Shown in pieces: positions 52,260-60,715 of a stretch of 64,000 nucleotides of DNA (position 1 is its first letter; each line of letters starts with the position of its first letter). The stretch is from Pseudomonas sp. 31-12. Its GTDB lineage: Bacteria > Pseudomonadota > Gammaproteobacteria > Pseudomonadales > Pseudomonadaceae. The position numbers and the translations under genes are program-made. The notes beneath the pieces were generated by a model. It was not told where the DNA came from and made no database searches. It saw nothing but the letters and a program-made list of their open reading frames with translations. The stretch covers positions 5,580,001 to 5,644,000 of the forward strand of contig NZ_CP029482.1 in assembly GCF_003151075.1 (NCBI RefSeq). Direction: 5' to 3'.

Positions 52260-52838
52260 ATGAGAGACCATCATTCCCATCGAGACCACGGCGACAGCCG
52301 CGACGGTTTCGAAAAACGTCCTGGCCCCGGTCGCGAACGCGGCGGTCGTGGCCCGCGCGTATTTGCCCCTGGCGACCTGAAACTGCTGCTACTGGCGTTG
52401 ATCGCCGAACAGCCTTGCCACGGTTATGACCTGATCCGCCAGATCGAAAGCATGTTCGACGGCGCCTACAGCCCCAGCCCCGGCGTGATCTACCCGACCC
52501 TGACCTTTCTCGAAGAAAGCGAAATGATCCTGGGCGATGCCGAGGGCGGCAAAAAGCGCTACAGCATCACCGACGCCGGACGTCTGTCGTTGACGGACCA
52601 GGCCATTGCGCTGGACGGCGTGCGGATGCGCATCGAGGTCAGCAAGCGCTCATTGCGCGGCCATGATCGTCCCGCCGAGATCCACGAGGCGGTGCATAAC
52701 TTGCGTCACGCCTTGCAGATGCACCACGGCCGCTGGAGCCCGGAAGAAATCCTGCGGGTGCGCGACCTGCTCAACAACACCGCCAAAGCCATCGTCGACG
52801 GCCCCGCCATTCCACCCGTTCAGGAGCAAGCCGAATGA
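52260..52838 (+). CDS. PadR-family regulator, YqjI-like
   Basis: The 192-residue regulator starts with a His-, Arg- and Gly-rich tail of ~35 residues (HHSHRDHGDSRDG) that could bind metal. A PadR winged helix follows (LKLLLLALIAEQPCHGYDLI; SPSPGVIYPTLTFLEE; GGKKRYSITDAGR). E. coli YqjI has the same layout, senses nickel and represses the adjacent yqjH. Here the next gene is a YqjH-like reductase overlapping by four bases, so the same circuit is likely. The frame starts at 52227 but the conserved start is 52260. Confidence 0.86.
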   Translation: MRDHHSHRDHGDSRDGFEKRPGPGRERGGRGPRVFAPGDLKLLLLALIAEQPCHGYDLIRQIESMFDGAYSPSPGVIYPTLTFLEESEMILGDAEGGKKRYSITDAGRLSLTDQAIALDGVRMRIEVSKRSLRGHDRPAEIHEAVHNLRHALQMHHGRWSPEEILRVRDLLNNTAKAIVDGPAIPPVQEQAE

Positions 52839-53617
52839 CTGAAGTTGTGCACACCATTCACCGCGTCATGCATGAAATCAAACGCCGTCGCCTGCAAGTG
52901 CTGCGCGTGGTCGACCTGACGCCGCGGATGCGCCGGATCACCCTGGGCGGCCCGGAGCTGGCCGGTTTCGTCAGCCTGGGCACGGACGACCACGTCAAAC
53001 TGCTGTTCCCACAGAACGCGGCGGAACACGCGGCGCTGGAAACTCTGGTGCTCGGCGCAGGCAAAGACAACGGCCCCATGCCGGCGATGCGCGATTACAC
53101 GCCCCGTCGTTATGACCTCGACACGCTGGAACTGGACATCGACTTTGTGTTGCACGGTGACGGCCCTGCCGCGACATGGGCCGAGCAGGCCCAACCCGGC
53201 CAGTTCCTGCACATCGGCGGGCCACGCGGCTCGATGATCGTGCCGGACATGTTCGACAGCTACCTGCTGATCGGAGACGAAACCGCCCTGCCCGCCATCG
53301 CCCGCCGCCTCGAAGGTTTGCCGGCCAATCGGCGTGCGCTGGTGATTGTGGAAGTGGAAAACGGCGCAGAGCAGCAACGCCTGGAAAGCGCCGCGCAGGT
53401 CAATGTGATCTGGGTGTTGCGTGACGGTGGCAAAGACAATTTGCTGACCACCGTGAAGCAGCTGCAAGTGCCCGGCGGCAATCTGTATGCGTGGGTGGCG
53501 ACCGAGACCAAGGTGTCACGGCAGATTCGTCGGGTGCTGCTTGATGAGCATGGTCTGAATGAGCAATTCGTCAAAGCCGTGGGTTACTGGCGGGCGGATG
53601 GCAGCGACGAAGAGTGA
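52835..53617 (+). CDS. siderophore-interacting protein, YqjH-like ferric-chelate reductase
   Basis: The 260-residue flavoprotein has an FAD-binding region (MRDYTPRRYDLDTLELDIDF, with RxYT-type motif) and a C-terminal NAD(P)H-like domain (DSYLLIGDETALPAIARRLE). Such proteins reduce iron-siderophore complexes in the cytoplasm to release iron. The start overlaps the PadR stop (ATGA), so it is co-translated with its probable repressor. A REP cluster follows. Confidence 0.88.
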   Translation: MTEVVHTIHRVMHEIKRRRLQVLRVVDLTPRMRRITLGGPELAGFVSLGTDDHVKLLFPQNAAEHAALETLVLGAGKDNGPMPAMRDYTPRRYDLDTLELDIDFVLHGDGPAATWAEQAQPGQFLHIGGPRGSMIVPDMFDSYLLIGDETALPAIARRLEGLPANRRALVIVEVENGAEQQRLESAAQVNVIWVLRDGGKDNLLTTVKQLQVPGGNLYAWVATETKVSRQIRRVLLDEHGLNEQFVKAVGYWRADGSDEE

Positions 53618-53660
53618 CTGCGGCTTTTATGCCTGCCAGTTTTCCTGTGGTTAAGAGGCT

Positions 53661-53809
53661 CCTGTGGTGAGGGCTTTTGTGGCGAGGGGACTTGTCCCCG
53701 TTGGAGTGCGAAGCGCTCCCCAAAATCTTCGACAACTGCCGAGATTTTGGGGCTGCTGCGCAACCCAACGGGGACAAGTCCCCTCGCCACAGAAGTCCCC
53801 TCGCCACAA
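53661..53809. repeat. REP cluster, GTGGCGAGGG family (extra partial copies)
   Basis: A full inverted pair (arms GTGGCGAGGGGACTTGTCCC and complement) is flanked by partial copies: GTGGTGAGGG before it and AGTCCCCTCGCCACA after. This looks like a truncated tandem duplication. Confidence 0.85.
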
Positions 53810-53816
53810 TGGGTGT

Positions 53817-54473
53817 TCACTTTTGGCCCGGGCGCCACCGATCCAGCCCGATTAATACGAGTGAAATGAGGATAAACCCAACCAACAATCCCCCCGCATT
53901 CAAAAACACCTGTGGATAACCCAGCGTGCCGACGTCAATGAACGGATAGGGATAAACCGCCAATTCATGCCCACGCAGCAATGAATAGGCGAAATACACC
54001 AGCGGATAGATCACCCACAACCCGATATGCCGCAGGCGCAAGGTGCCTTTGGGCACGCACCACCACCAGTACGCCAGAAACAGCAGCGGCATGACGTCGT
54101 GCATCAACTCATCGGCCAGCAACTGCCAGCCTTCGGGATGCCACAAGTGGCGCAACAACAGGCTGTACGCCAGGCCGACGACCACGATGCTCACGGCAAT
54201 CGCGCTGCTGACCCACGGCTGCAAGAACCAGCGTCGCGCCGCCGACTCACGGGACGTCCATTCACAGGTCAACACGGTCGCCACCAGCGTATTGGTCAGC
54301 ACGGTGAAGTAGCTGAAAAAGCTCAGCAGCCCACCGATCAAGCTCGCTTCCAGTGCCCAGCGTGAGTACAGAATCAGGTACAGCTGAATGGCCAGCCCCG
54401 CCCAACCCAGCACCGCCGCCACCGCCACAAAACGACGCCTCGCGGCAGAACCTGGTGTCGACAGGTTGACCAT
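53817..54473 (-). CDS. Pr6Pr family membrane protein
   Basis: The 218-residue inner membrane protein has six hydrophobic helices. It shows the family features of a FFSYFTVLTNTLVA segment in helix two, LADELMHDVMPLLFLAYWWW, and a late YPYPFIDVGTLGYPQVFLN. Function is not established. The frame extends to 54539, but the ATG at 54473 is more likely because the upstream part overlaps the next gene and is not hydrophobic. It is encoded 2 bases after the VF530-type gene. Confidence 0.83.
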   Translation of the reverse strand: MVNLSTPGSAARRRFVAVAAVLGWAGLAIQLYLILYSRWALEASLIGGLLSFFSYFTVLTNTLVATVLTCEWTSRESAARRWFLQPWVSSAIAVSIVVVGLAYSLLLRHLWHPEGWQLLADELMHDVMPLLFLAYWWWCVPKGTLRLRHIGLWVIYPLVYFAYSLLRGHELAVYPYPFIDVGTLGYPQVFLNAGGLLVGFILISLVLIGLDRWRPGQK

Positions 54474-54475
54474 GT

Positions 54476-54706
54476 TCAGAGCGGGCGCTTGGTGCGCATC
54501 AGCTTCACGTACAAGCGTTCGACCTTCTCCCGCGCCCATGGGGTTTTACGCAGGAAGGTCAGGCTCGACTTGATGCTCGGGTCACTTTTAAAGCAGCGGA
54601 TATCAATACGCTCGGCCAGCCCCGACCATTCGTAATGTTCAACCAGGGCGTTGAGGATTTGCTCCAGCGTCACGCCGTGCAGCGGGTTGTTGTTCTGTTC
54701 GGTCAT
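54476..54706 (-). CDS. VF530 family DNA-binding protein
   Basis: This is a 76-residue basic protein. The VF530 (DUF2132) pattern is seen in [20 protein letters not shown], then [20 protein letters not shown] and KVERLYVKL. The family has a helical DNA-binding fold and an unknown role. The frame is open to 54856, but the compact domain begins at ATG 54706. It is in one operon with the Pr6Pr gene. Confidence 0.85.
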   Translation of the reverse strand: MTEQNNNPLHGVTLEQILNALVEHYEWSGLAERIDIRCFKSDPSIKSSLTFLRKTPWAREKVERLYVKLMRTKRPL

Positions 54707-54989
54707 GCCGGGCCTTCGAGCGATGTCAGGAGGGGAAGCCGCGCACCTTAGCCGAGGGGATGGCCGGGTGGAAGCGCTCTGTGCGCTCTCTGGTAAATGT
54801 AGGTGACCTTGAACAGATCGCTGCCTGGCACTGTTACCAAACAGGAAATAATTCATGTCACGAAAAGCGCTTTCTCTATTTGTAACAGGACATTATCCTT
54901 GCGCCCGTCAAGCTGAAACGCTTCATCTGCCCGCGACATAGTGCCGCTTTCCGTTCACCCCCCAGAAAAAGATCAAGAATTCCTTCTCT

Positions 54990-56372
54990 ATGCCTGATTT
55001 CCCAACTCCGCGAGACAGCGCTGTCTGCACCGCTATTGCCAGCCGAAAAGCCCTGAACCTGATCGGTGGGTTCACCGCCCTGGGCCTTGCAACCTGCACC
55101 CAGGCCGCTCCCGCCTTCGATAGCGAATCGCCCTGGATGCTCGGCGACTGGAACGGCACGCGCACCGAACTTTCGGAAAAAGGCTACGACTTCAAAGTCG
55201 ATTACACCGGCGAAATGGGCAGCAATCTGCACGGCGGCTACGACCACGATCGCACCGCGCGCTACAGCGACCAGTTTGGGTTCGGCACACATCTGGATTT
55301 GCAGAAAATCCTCGGCTGGGACGACGCCGAATTTCAGTTGACGATCACCGAGCGCAGCGGCAACAACATCAGCAACGACCGGATCAACGACCCGCGTGTG
55401 GGCGGTTTCACTTCCGCCCAGGAAGTCTGGGGCCGTGGGCAAACCTGGCGCCTGACGCAGATGTGGTATCAGCAGAAATTCTTCGACCAGAAGCTCGACA
55501 TCAAGGTCGGCCGCTTTGGCGAAGGCGAGGACTTCAACAGCTTCCCGTGCGACTTCCAGAACCTGGCGTTCTGCGGTTCCCAGGTCGGCAACTGGGTCGG
55601 CGGCATCTGGTACAACTGGCCGGTCAGCCAGTGGGCGATGCGCGTGAAATATCACCTGACGCCAGAGCTGTATGCGCAAATCGGCGCGTATGAGCAGAAC
55701 CCGTCGAACCTCGATCGCGGCAACGGCTTCAAGCTCAGCGGCAGCGGCACTCAGGGCGCGATTTTACCGGTGGAGCTGGTGTGGTCACCGAAGCTCAACG
55801 GCCTGCCGGGTGAATACCGCGCCGGTTACTACTACAGCAACGCCAAGGCCACCGATGCCTACAAGGACAGCAATGGTCAGCCCGCCGCCCTGAGCGGTGA
55901 GGCTTACCGCAGCGCGTCGAGCAAGCACGGCGTGTGGCTGGGCGTGCAGCAGCAAATCACCAGCCGTGCCAGCGACAATTCTCGCGGTTTGAGCGTGTTC
56001 GCCAACGGCACGATGCACGACAAGAAGACCAACGCCATCGACAACTATGTCCAGGCCGGCGTCGTCTACAAAGGCCTGTTCGATGCACGCGCCAAGGACG
56101 ACATCGGCTTTGCCCTCGCCCGGGTCCACGTCAACCCGGCCTATCGCAAGAACGCCGAGGCGACCAACCAGGCTCGCGCCGTCTTCGATTACGACGATCC
56201 CTCGTTCCTGCCACCCCAGGACACCGAATACAGCGCTGAACTCTATTACGGCGTGCACGTCACGAACTGGCTGACCGTGCGCCCGAACCTGCAATACATC
56301 CGCCACCCCGGTGGCGTGGACAAGGTCGATGACGCGTTGATTGGCGGAATAAAAATCCAGTCATCCTTCTAA
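54990..56372 (+). CDS. oprB: carbohydrate porin OprB
   Basis: The 460-residue outer membrane protein has a signal region ending ATCTQAAPAF. OprB features include SPWMLGDWNGTRTELSEKG, a QKILGWDDAEFQLTITERSG strand and the C-terminal aromatic residue (GGIKIQSSF). OprB porins admit glucose and related sugars. The PQQ glucose dehydrogenase gene follows in the same direction beyond a REP pair, a pairing also known in P. aeruginosa. The two supply direct periplasmic glucose oxidation. Confidence 0.92.
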   Translation: MPDFPTPRDSAVCTAIASRKALNLIGGFTALGLATCTQAAPAFDSESPWMLGDWNGTRTELSEKGYDFKVDYTGEMGSNLHGGYDHDRTARYSDQFGFGTHLDLQKILGWDDAEFQLTITERSGNNISNDRINDPRVGGFTSAQEVWGRGQTWRLTQMWYQQKFFDQKLDIKVGRFGEGEDFNSFPCDFQNLAFCGSQVGNWVGGIWYNWPVSQWAMRVKYHLTPELYAQIGAYEQNPSNLDRGNGFKLSGSGTQGAILPVELVWSPKLNGLPGEYRAGYYYSNAKATDAYKDSNGQPAALSGEAYRSASSKHGVWLGVQQQITSRASDNSRGLSVFANGTMHDKKTNAIDNYVQAGVVYKGLFDARAKDDIGFALARVHVNPAYRKNAEATNQARAVFDYDDPSFLPPQDTEYSAELYYGVHVTNWLTVRPNLQYIRHPGGVDKVDDALIGGIKIQSSF

Positions 56373-56387
56373 CCCACACCACAAAAC

Positions 56388-56481
56388 CCTGTGGGAGCTG
56401 GCTTGCCAGCGATGGCGGTATGTCAGTCAACATCTGCGCCGGCTGACACACCGCTATCGCTGGCAAGCCAGCTCCCACAGG
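56388..56481. repeat. REP inverted pair, GTGGGAGCGGG family (variant)
   Basis: GTGGGAGCTGGCTTGCCAGC and its complement enclose ~50 bases between oprB and gcd. The stem carries compensating changes (CTGGC/GCCAG) relative to the CGGGC/GCCCG type. Confidence 0.88.
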
Positions 56482-56585
56482 TATCGCGTCAACCGAACCA
56501 TTTTTATATGAACCATGCCCGCACAGGATCGTCATCTACAGTGAACTTGCGCGGGACTACTTAAAACGTCACGGAGAACCACACT

Positions 56586-58997
56586 ATGAGCACTGATGGT
56601 GCTTTGAGTCGAAGCCGTCTGTTGCCGACCCTGCTCGGCATTCTGCTTCTGCTAATGGGCCTGGCCATGCTGGCCGGCGGGATCAAGCTGAGCATGCTCG
56701 GCGGCTCGCTGTATTACCTGCTGGCCGGTATCGGCCTGACGCTGACCGGCGTGCTGCTGATCCTGGCCCGCTGCGCTGCGCTGGGCCTTTATGCATTGGT
56801 GCTGTTTGCCAGTACCGTGTGGGCCTTGTGGGAAGTCGGCCTCGATTGGTGGCAACTGGTGCCGCGTCTGGCGATGCTGTTTGCGCTGGGCCTCGTCATG
56901 TTGCTGCCGTGGTTCCGCCGTCCGCTGCTGATCACCGGCCCTGCGCCGATGGGCACTGGCGCGTTGAGCGTGGCCGTGGTGCTCGCTGGCGTTACCGCGC
57001 TGGCCAGCCAGTTCACCAACCCGGGTGAAATCAAAGGCGAACTGGACCGCGACAGCGTGCCGGGCATGACCAACACCGCCCCGGCCATGCCCGACGGTGA
57101 CTGGAATTCCTACGGCCGTAGCGCCCACGGTGATCGTTACTCGCCACTGGCGCAGATCACCCCGCAGAACGCGAACAAACTGGTTCCCGCCTGGACCTAC
57201 CGCACAGGCGACCTGCCTGGGCCGAACGACCCGGGCGAAACCACGGCCGAAAACACCCCGCTGAAAGTCAACGGCATGCTCTACGTCTGCACGCCGCACA
57301 GCCAGGTGATCGCCCTTGACCCGGACACCGGCAAGGAAATCTGGCGGTTCGATCCGAAGCTCTCGACGCAAAACGCGGCGAACTTCAAGGGTTGGGCGCA
57401 CATGACCTGCCGTGGCGTGACCTATCACGATGACGCCGCTTACGCGTCCGAGCAAAGCCCGACCGGCACCGCCAGTCCTGCGCCGGTCAGCACGGTCTGC
57501 CCGCGCCGGATCTTCCTGCCGACCGCCGACACCCGTCTGATCGCCCTCGACGCCGACACCGGCAAGATGTGCGAAGACTTCGGCAACAAAGGCCAGGTCG
57601 ACTTGACCGCCAACATCGGCGGCTTCAACGCCGGCGGTTACTACTCCACCTCGCCTCCAGCGGTCACTAAAGACCTGGTGGTGATTGGCGGCCACGTCAC
57701 CGACAACGTTTCCACCGACGAACCCAGCGGCGTGATCCGCGCGTTCGACGTGCACACCGGCAAACTGGTGTGGAACTGGGACAGCGGCAACCCGGACGAC
57801 ACCACGCCGATTGCCGAAGGCCAGGTCTACACCCGCAACTCGCCGAACATGTGGTCCATGTTCGCCGTCGACGAAAAACTCGGCATGCTCTACCTGCCGA
57901 TGGGCAACCAGACCCCGGACCAGTTCGGTGGCGATCGCACACCTGAATCGGAGCTGCACGCCGCCGGCCTGACCGCCCTCGACATCGCAACCGGCCAGGT
58001 CCGCTGGCACATGCAGTTCACCCACCATGACCTGTGGGACATGGACGTCGGTGGCCAGCCAACCCTGATGGACCTGAAAACCGCTGACGGCGTGAAGCCA
58101 GCGGTGCTCGCGTCCACCAAGCAAGGCAGCATCTACGTGCTGGACCGCAGCACCGGCAAGCCGATCGTGCCGATCAACGAAGTGCCGGTGCCACAAGGCG
58201 CTGTCGAAGGTGATCACACCTCGCCGACCCAACCAAAGTCCGACCTCAACCTGATGCCGCCGCCGCTGCAAGAGCGCGACATGTGGGGCGTGACCCCGTT
58301 CGACCAACTGATCTGCCGGATCGACTTCAAATCCATGCGCTACGACGGCCCGTTCACGCCGCCATCGCTGCAGGGTTCGATCGTTTACCCCGGCAACTTC
58401 GGTGTGTTCGACTGGGGCGGCATCTCGGTTGACCCGGTGCGTCAGATCGCTTTCATGAACCCGGACTACATGGCGTTCAAATCGAAAATGATCCCGGCCG
58501 CCGAAATCGCCGCCCAAGGCCCGCGCAAAAGCGAAACCGAAGGCGTGCAGCCGAACAAAGGCGCGCCATACGGCGTCGTCCTCGAACCCTTGCTCTCGCC
58601 TGTGGGCCTGCCATGCCAGGCACCTGCCTGGGGTTACGTGACAGCGGTCGACCTGACCACCAGCAAAATCATCTGGAAACACAAAAACGGCACCGTGCGC
58701 GACAGCTCACCAGTGCCGATCCCGCTGAGCATGGGCGTGCCTAGCCTGGGCGGTACCTTCGTCACAGCTGGCGGCGTTGGCTTCCTGAGCGGCACCCTCG
58801 ACCAGTACCTGCGCGCCTACGACGTGAAAAACGGCAAGCAGTTGTGGGAAGGTCGCCTGCCAGCAGGTGCACAAACCACACCGATGACTTACACCGGCAA
58901 GGACGGCAAGCAATACGTGCTCGTCGTGGCTGGCGGTCATGGGTCGCTGGGCACCAAGCAGGGTGACTATGTGATTGCGTACAAACTGTCCGAGTAA
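56586..58997 (+). CDS. gcd: membrane-bound PQQ-dependent glucose dehydrogenase
   Basis: The 803-residue protein has five hydrophobic helices (about 10-150), then a PQQ beta-propeller in the periplasm. The propeller starts at about residue 175 (WNSYGRSAHGDRYSPLAQIT). Later segments include GWAHMTCRGVTYHD, WHMQFTHHDLWDMDVGGQPT and the C-terminal PMTYTGKDGKQYVLVVAGGH. It oxidises glucose to gluconolactone and passes electrons to ubiquinone. Length matches the glucose/quinate/shikimate dehydrogenase family. A GGAGAA site precedes the ATG and a terminator follows the stop. Confidence 0.95.
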   Translation: MSTDGALSRSRLLPTLLGILLLLMGLAMLAGGIKLSMLGGSLYYLLAGIGLTLTGVLLILARCAALGLYALVLFASTVWALWEVGLDWWQLVPRLAMLFALGLVMLLPWFRRPLLITGPAPMGTGALSVAVVLAGVTALASQFTNPGEIKGELDRDSVPGMTNTAPAMPDGDWNSYGRSAHGDRYSPLAQITPQNANKLVPAWTYRTGDLPGPNDPGETTAENTPLKVNGMLYVCTPHSQVIALDPDTGKEIWRFDPKLSTQNAANFKGWAHMTCRGVTYHDDAAYASEQSPTGTASPAPVSTVCPRRIFLPTADTRLIALDADTGKMCEDFGNKGQVDLTANIGGFNAGGYYSTSPPAVTKDLVVIGGHVTDNVSTDEPSGVIRAFDVHTGKLVWNWDSGNPDDTTPIAEGQVYTRNSPNMWSMFAVDEKLGMLYLPMGNQTPDQFGGDRTPESELHAAGLTALDIATGQVRWHMQFTHHDLWDMDVGGQPTLMDLKTADGVKPAVLASTKQGSIYVLDRSTGKPIVPINEVPVPQGAVEGDHTSPTQPKSDLNLMPPPLQERDMWGVTPFDQLICRIDFKSMRYDGPFTPPSLQGSIVYPGNFGVFDWGGISVDPVRQIAFMNPDYMAFKSKMIPAAEIAAQGPRKSETEGVQPNKGAPYGVVLEPLLSPVGLPCQAPAWGYVTAVDLTTSKIIWKHKNGTVRDSSPVPIPLSMGVPSLGGTFVTAGGVGFLSGTLDQYLRAYDVKNGKQLWEGRLPAGAQTTPMTYTGKDGKQYVLVVAGGHGSLGTKQGDYVIAYKLSE

Positions 58998-59018
58998 GGT
59001 TTAGCGGCGGTTGAAGAA

Positions 59019-59048
59019 GGCGACTCCTGCGAGGGGGTCGCCTTTTTT
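59019..59048 (+). terminator. rho-independent terminator of gcd
   Basis: GGCGAC pairs with GTCGCC, followed directly by six T residues, 22 bases after the gcd stop. Confidence 0.88.
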
Positions 59049-59078
59049 GTCGGAATTTTCCGCCACACCGCCTATCAC

Positions 59079-59172
59079 TTGTGGGAGCGGGCTTGCCCGC
59101 GATGGCGGTGTATCAGTCAGCACATGCGTTGAATGTTAAACAGCCATCGCGGGCAAGCCCGCTCCCACATTG
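59079..59172. repeat. REP inverted pair, GTGGGAGCGGG family
   Basis: GTGGGAGCGGGCTTGCCCGC and its complement enclose ~45 bases. The 188 bases after it up to the DUF6124 leader show no other feature. Confidence 0.9.
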
Positions 59173-59360
59173 GGTCGCGTCAGGCCTGAATTTATTTGCC
59201 AACGTCCTACAGCCGTTGCTGTTTTGGCGGAGGATTCCGACAAGTTCTATCGGTTGTCGTGTCAGAAGCCGGAGGGATAGGCTTTTGTGGTCGCTGCAAA
59301 TTCAGCGGCCGGGTTTGGTCGCCCAGGTTTAGAATGACGCACTTTTCGTGATTGCTTCAT

Positions 59361-59456
59361 GGCGAGCTGTGCGTGGGAGGGCTTCGGCCCTGCCGGGTTC
59401 CATTCCCTGGTCGACCAACCTGCGTACGGTTCGCCACCCAACTGCTTGGTCGCAGT
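59361..59456 (+). ncRNA. candidate structured 5' leader RNA of a DUF6124 gene (copy 2)
   Basis: A 13-bp stem pairs GGCGAGCTGTGCG (59361-59373) with CGTACGGTTCGCC (59423-59435, three G-U). It encloses AGGGC-TTCG-GCCCT (59378-59391) and CCGGG/CCTGG (59393-59410). Unpaired CGACCAA (59412-59418) is complementary to the loop of the following hairpin ACTGC/GCAGT (loop TTGGTC, 59441-59456). Compared with copy 1 (CTACTAA and TTAGTAG), two base pairs changed on both sides and pairing is kept. A GGAG site and ATG follow within ~40 bases. Confidence 0.65.
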
Positions 59457-59492
59457 CGTGGCGAACTCCCTGTCCCCGAATGGAGCTTCACC

Positions 59493-59870
59493 ATGTTCAA
59501 AGAAACCCCGAATCCGCCACAAACCGACGACGTTTCCCCCTACGAATCCCTCGATTCCAAAAAACTCAACGACGCCGCCGAACGCGCGCTGGATCACTAC
59601 CTCAATCCCGCCGCCCTCAAATCCCCCGCTACCCGCAAACCCAGCACGATGTTTTTGATTGCGCCGGATATCAAAGACGAAGACCTGCTGGCCCATACCT
59701 GCGAATCGTTGGCCCAGGCCAGTGTGATGGCGAGTGATTTCGCGGCCTATCTGGAAGGACCGCACCGGCACAAGGCGATGGCCATTCAACAGATCGTCAT
59801 GCTGGCCGAGCTGGCAGCAAACCGGATGCTCGATAACGTCGCTATACCAAAACCTGCGCCGCACAGCTGA
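59493..59870 (+). CDS. DUF6124 family small protein
   Basis: The 125-residue paralogue of the protein at 6184 shares the N-terminus (Met-Phe-Lys, PNPPQTDDVSPYESLDSKKL), the NDAAERALDHYLNP helix and a C-terminal helix MLAELAANRMLDN. Function is unknown. The frame is open to 59352, but that part is the structured leader; GGAG 7 bases before ATG 59493 and the conserved N-terminus decide the start. A tandem REP array follows. Confidence 0.85.
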   Translation: MFKETPNPPQTDDVSPYESLDSKKLNDAAERALDHYLNPAALKSPATRKPSTMFLIAPDIKDEDLLAHTCESLAQASVMASDFAAYLEGPHRHKAMAIQQIVMLAELAANRMLDNVAIPKPAPHS

Positions 59871-59889
59871 TCCCCAGTGGAAGCAAATC

Positions 59890-60212
59890 CCCTGTGGGAG
59901 TGAACCTGCTCCGGGCGGCGCTCCGACGATTGCTGTCCGACATCCGGCATTGATGTTGGCTGACACTCCGCCATCGCTGGCAGGCCAGCTCCCACAATTG
60001 GATTGGGTACTTCAGCAAGAGATTGGTCGGCTGTCAGGCCGCCTTCGCGGGCAAGCCAGCTCCCACAATTGAATTGGGTACATCAGCAAGATGTTGGTCG
60101 GCTGTCAGGTCGCCATCGCTGGCAGGCCAGCTCCCACAATTAAATTTTGTACATCAGTAAGAGATTGGTCGGCTGTCAGGCCGCCATCGCGAGCAGGCTC
60201 ACTCCTACAAGG
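59890..60212. repeat. tandem array of REP units, 71-base period
   Basis: After a half-decayed REP (GTGGGAGTGAACCTGCTCC), REP right-hand copies recur in the same direction. The segment AGCTCCCACAATT is found at 59987, 60058 and 60129, and a variant follows about one period later, ending CACTCCTACAA. Each is joined by a spacer reading TTGGTCGGCTGTCAGG. Direct repetition at exactly 71 bases differs from the inverted pairs elsewhere and points to unit-by-unit tandem expansion. Confidence 0.85.
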
Positions 60213-60269
60213 GCCCGGCGTACATCCGCTTCTAACCACTCAACAGGCCGAGCGTTAGCTCGCCTGCAG

Positions 60270-60540
60270 CTCTTGATCTTGATCCACCCGCCCCTTTCGG
60301 GAGGCTGAGTGGAGGTGTTCATCCGGGGAGTGGCGCGCAGCGCCGTTCGACGCAGTCGAACACGCTGCATGTAGGTCGTCGCGAAGCAGACCGGAGGGCA
60401 GTGTCCCCGGATGGATACCGGAGCGAAGGTACGCCGAGCCTTAGCGAGGGGCCGGACGCTTGGGGCGAGCGTTTTTTTGCTTACTTTTTTTAGGCGCTTG
60501 TAAAAAAAGTGAGTCGCCGTAAGGGCGAAACCGCCAGCCG
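60270..60540. other. multi-stem noncoding element with terminator
   Basis: ATCCGGGGA (60321-60329) pairs with TCCCCGGAT (60404-60412) and encloses two adjacent perfect hairpins with GCA loops: GGCGC/GCGCC at 60332-60344 and GTTCGAC/GTCGAAC at 60345-60361. A GGTC/GACC arm (60374-60392) completes a cloverleaf-like set. ACGCT/AGCGT plus seven T (60456-60478) forms a terminator. An AT-rich 13-bp stem follows at 60480-60513. No ORF is convincing. I believe similar sequence recurs in other fluorescent pseudomonads, but I cannot verify this here. The following 200 bases hold nothing named. Confidence 0.5.
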
Positions 60541-60715
60541 CCATTACCGCAGAAACGGATATGTACACAACCACCAAGAACATGGTCGGCCCAAAGGCCG
60601 CCAAGTCAAAAGCACCTGTCCAAACCCTGAACACACACCCAGAAATATCCCGCCCCATTGAAACCACCCCCCACCTGCCCCATCTAAGACCCATACCCCA
60701 TTGCGCAGGTGCCCC

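Noticed and set aside
56652..58682. 676-codon minus-strand frame
   Set aside because: Antisense shadow of gcd; the gcd frame has all the expected motifs.
59890..60212. Possible CRISPR array
   Set aside because: The 71-base units are REPs with near-identical spacers, and there are no cas genes.
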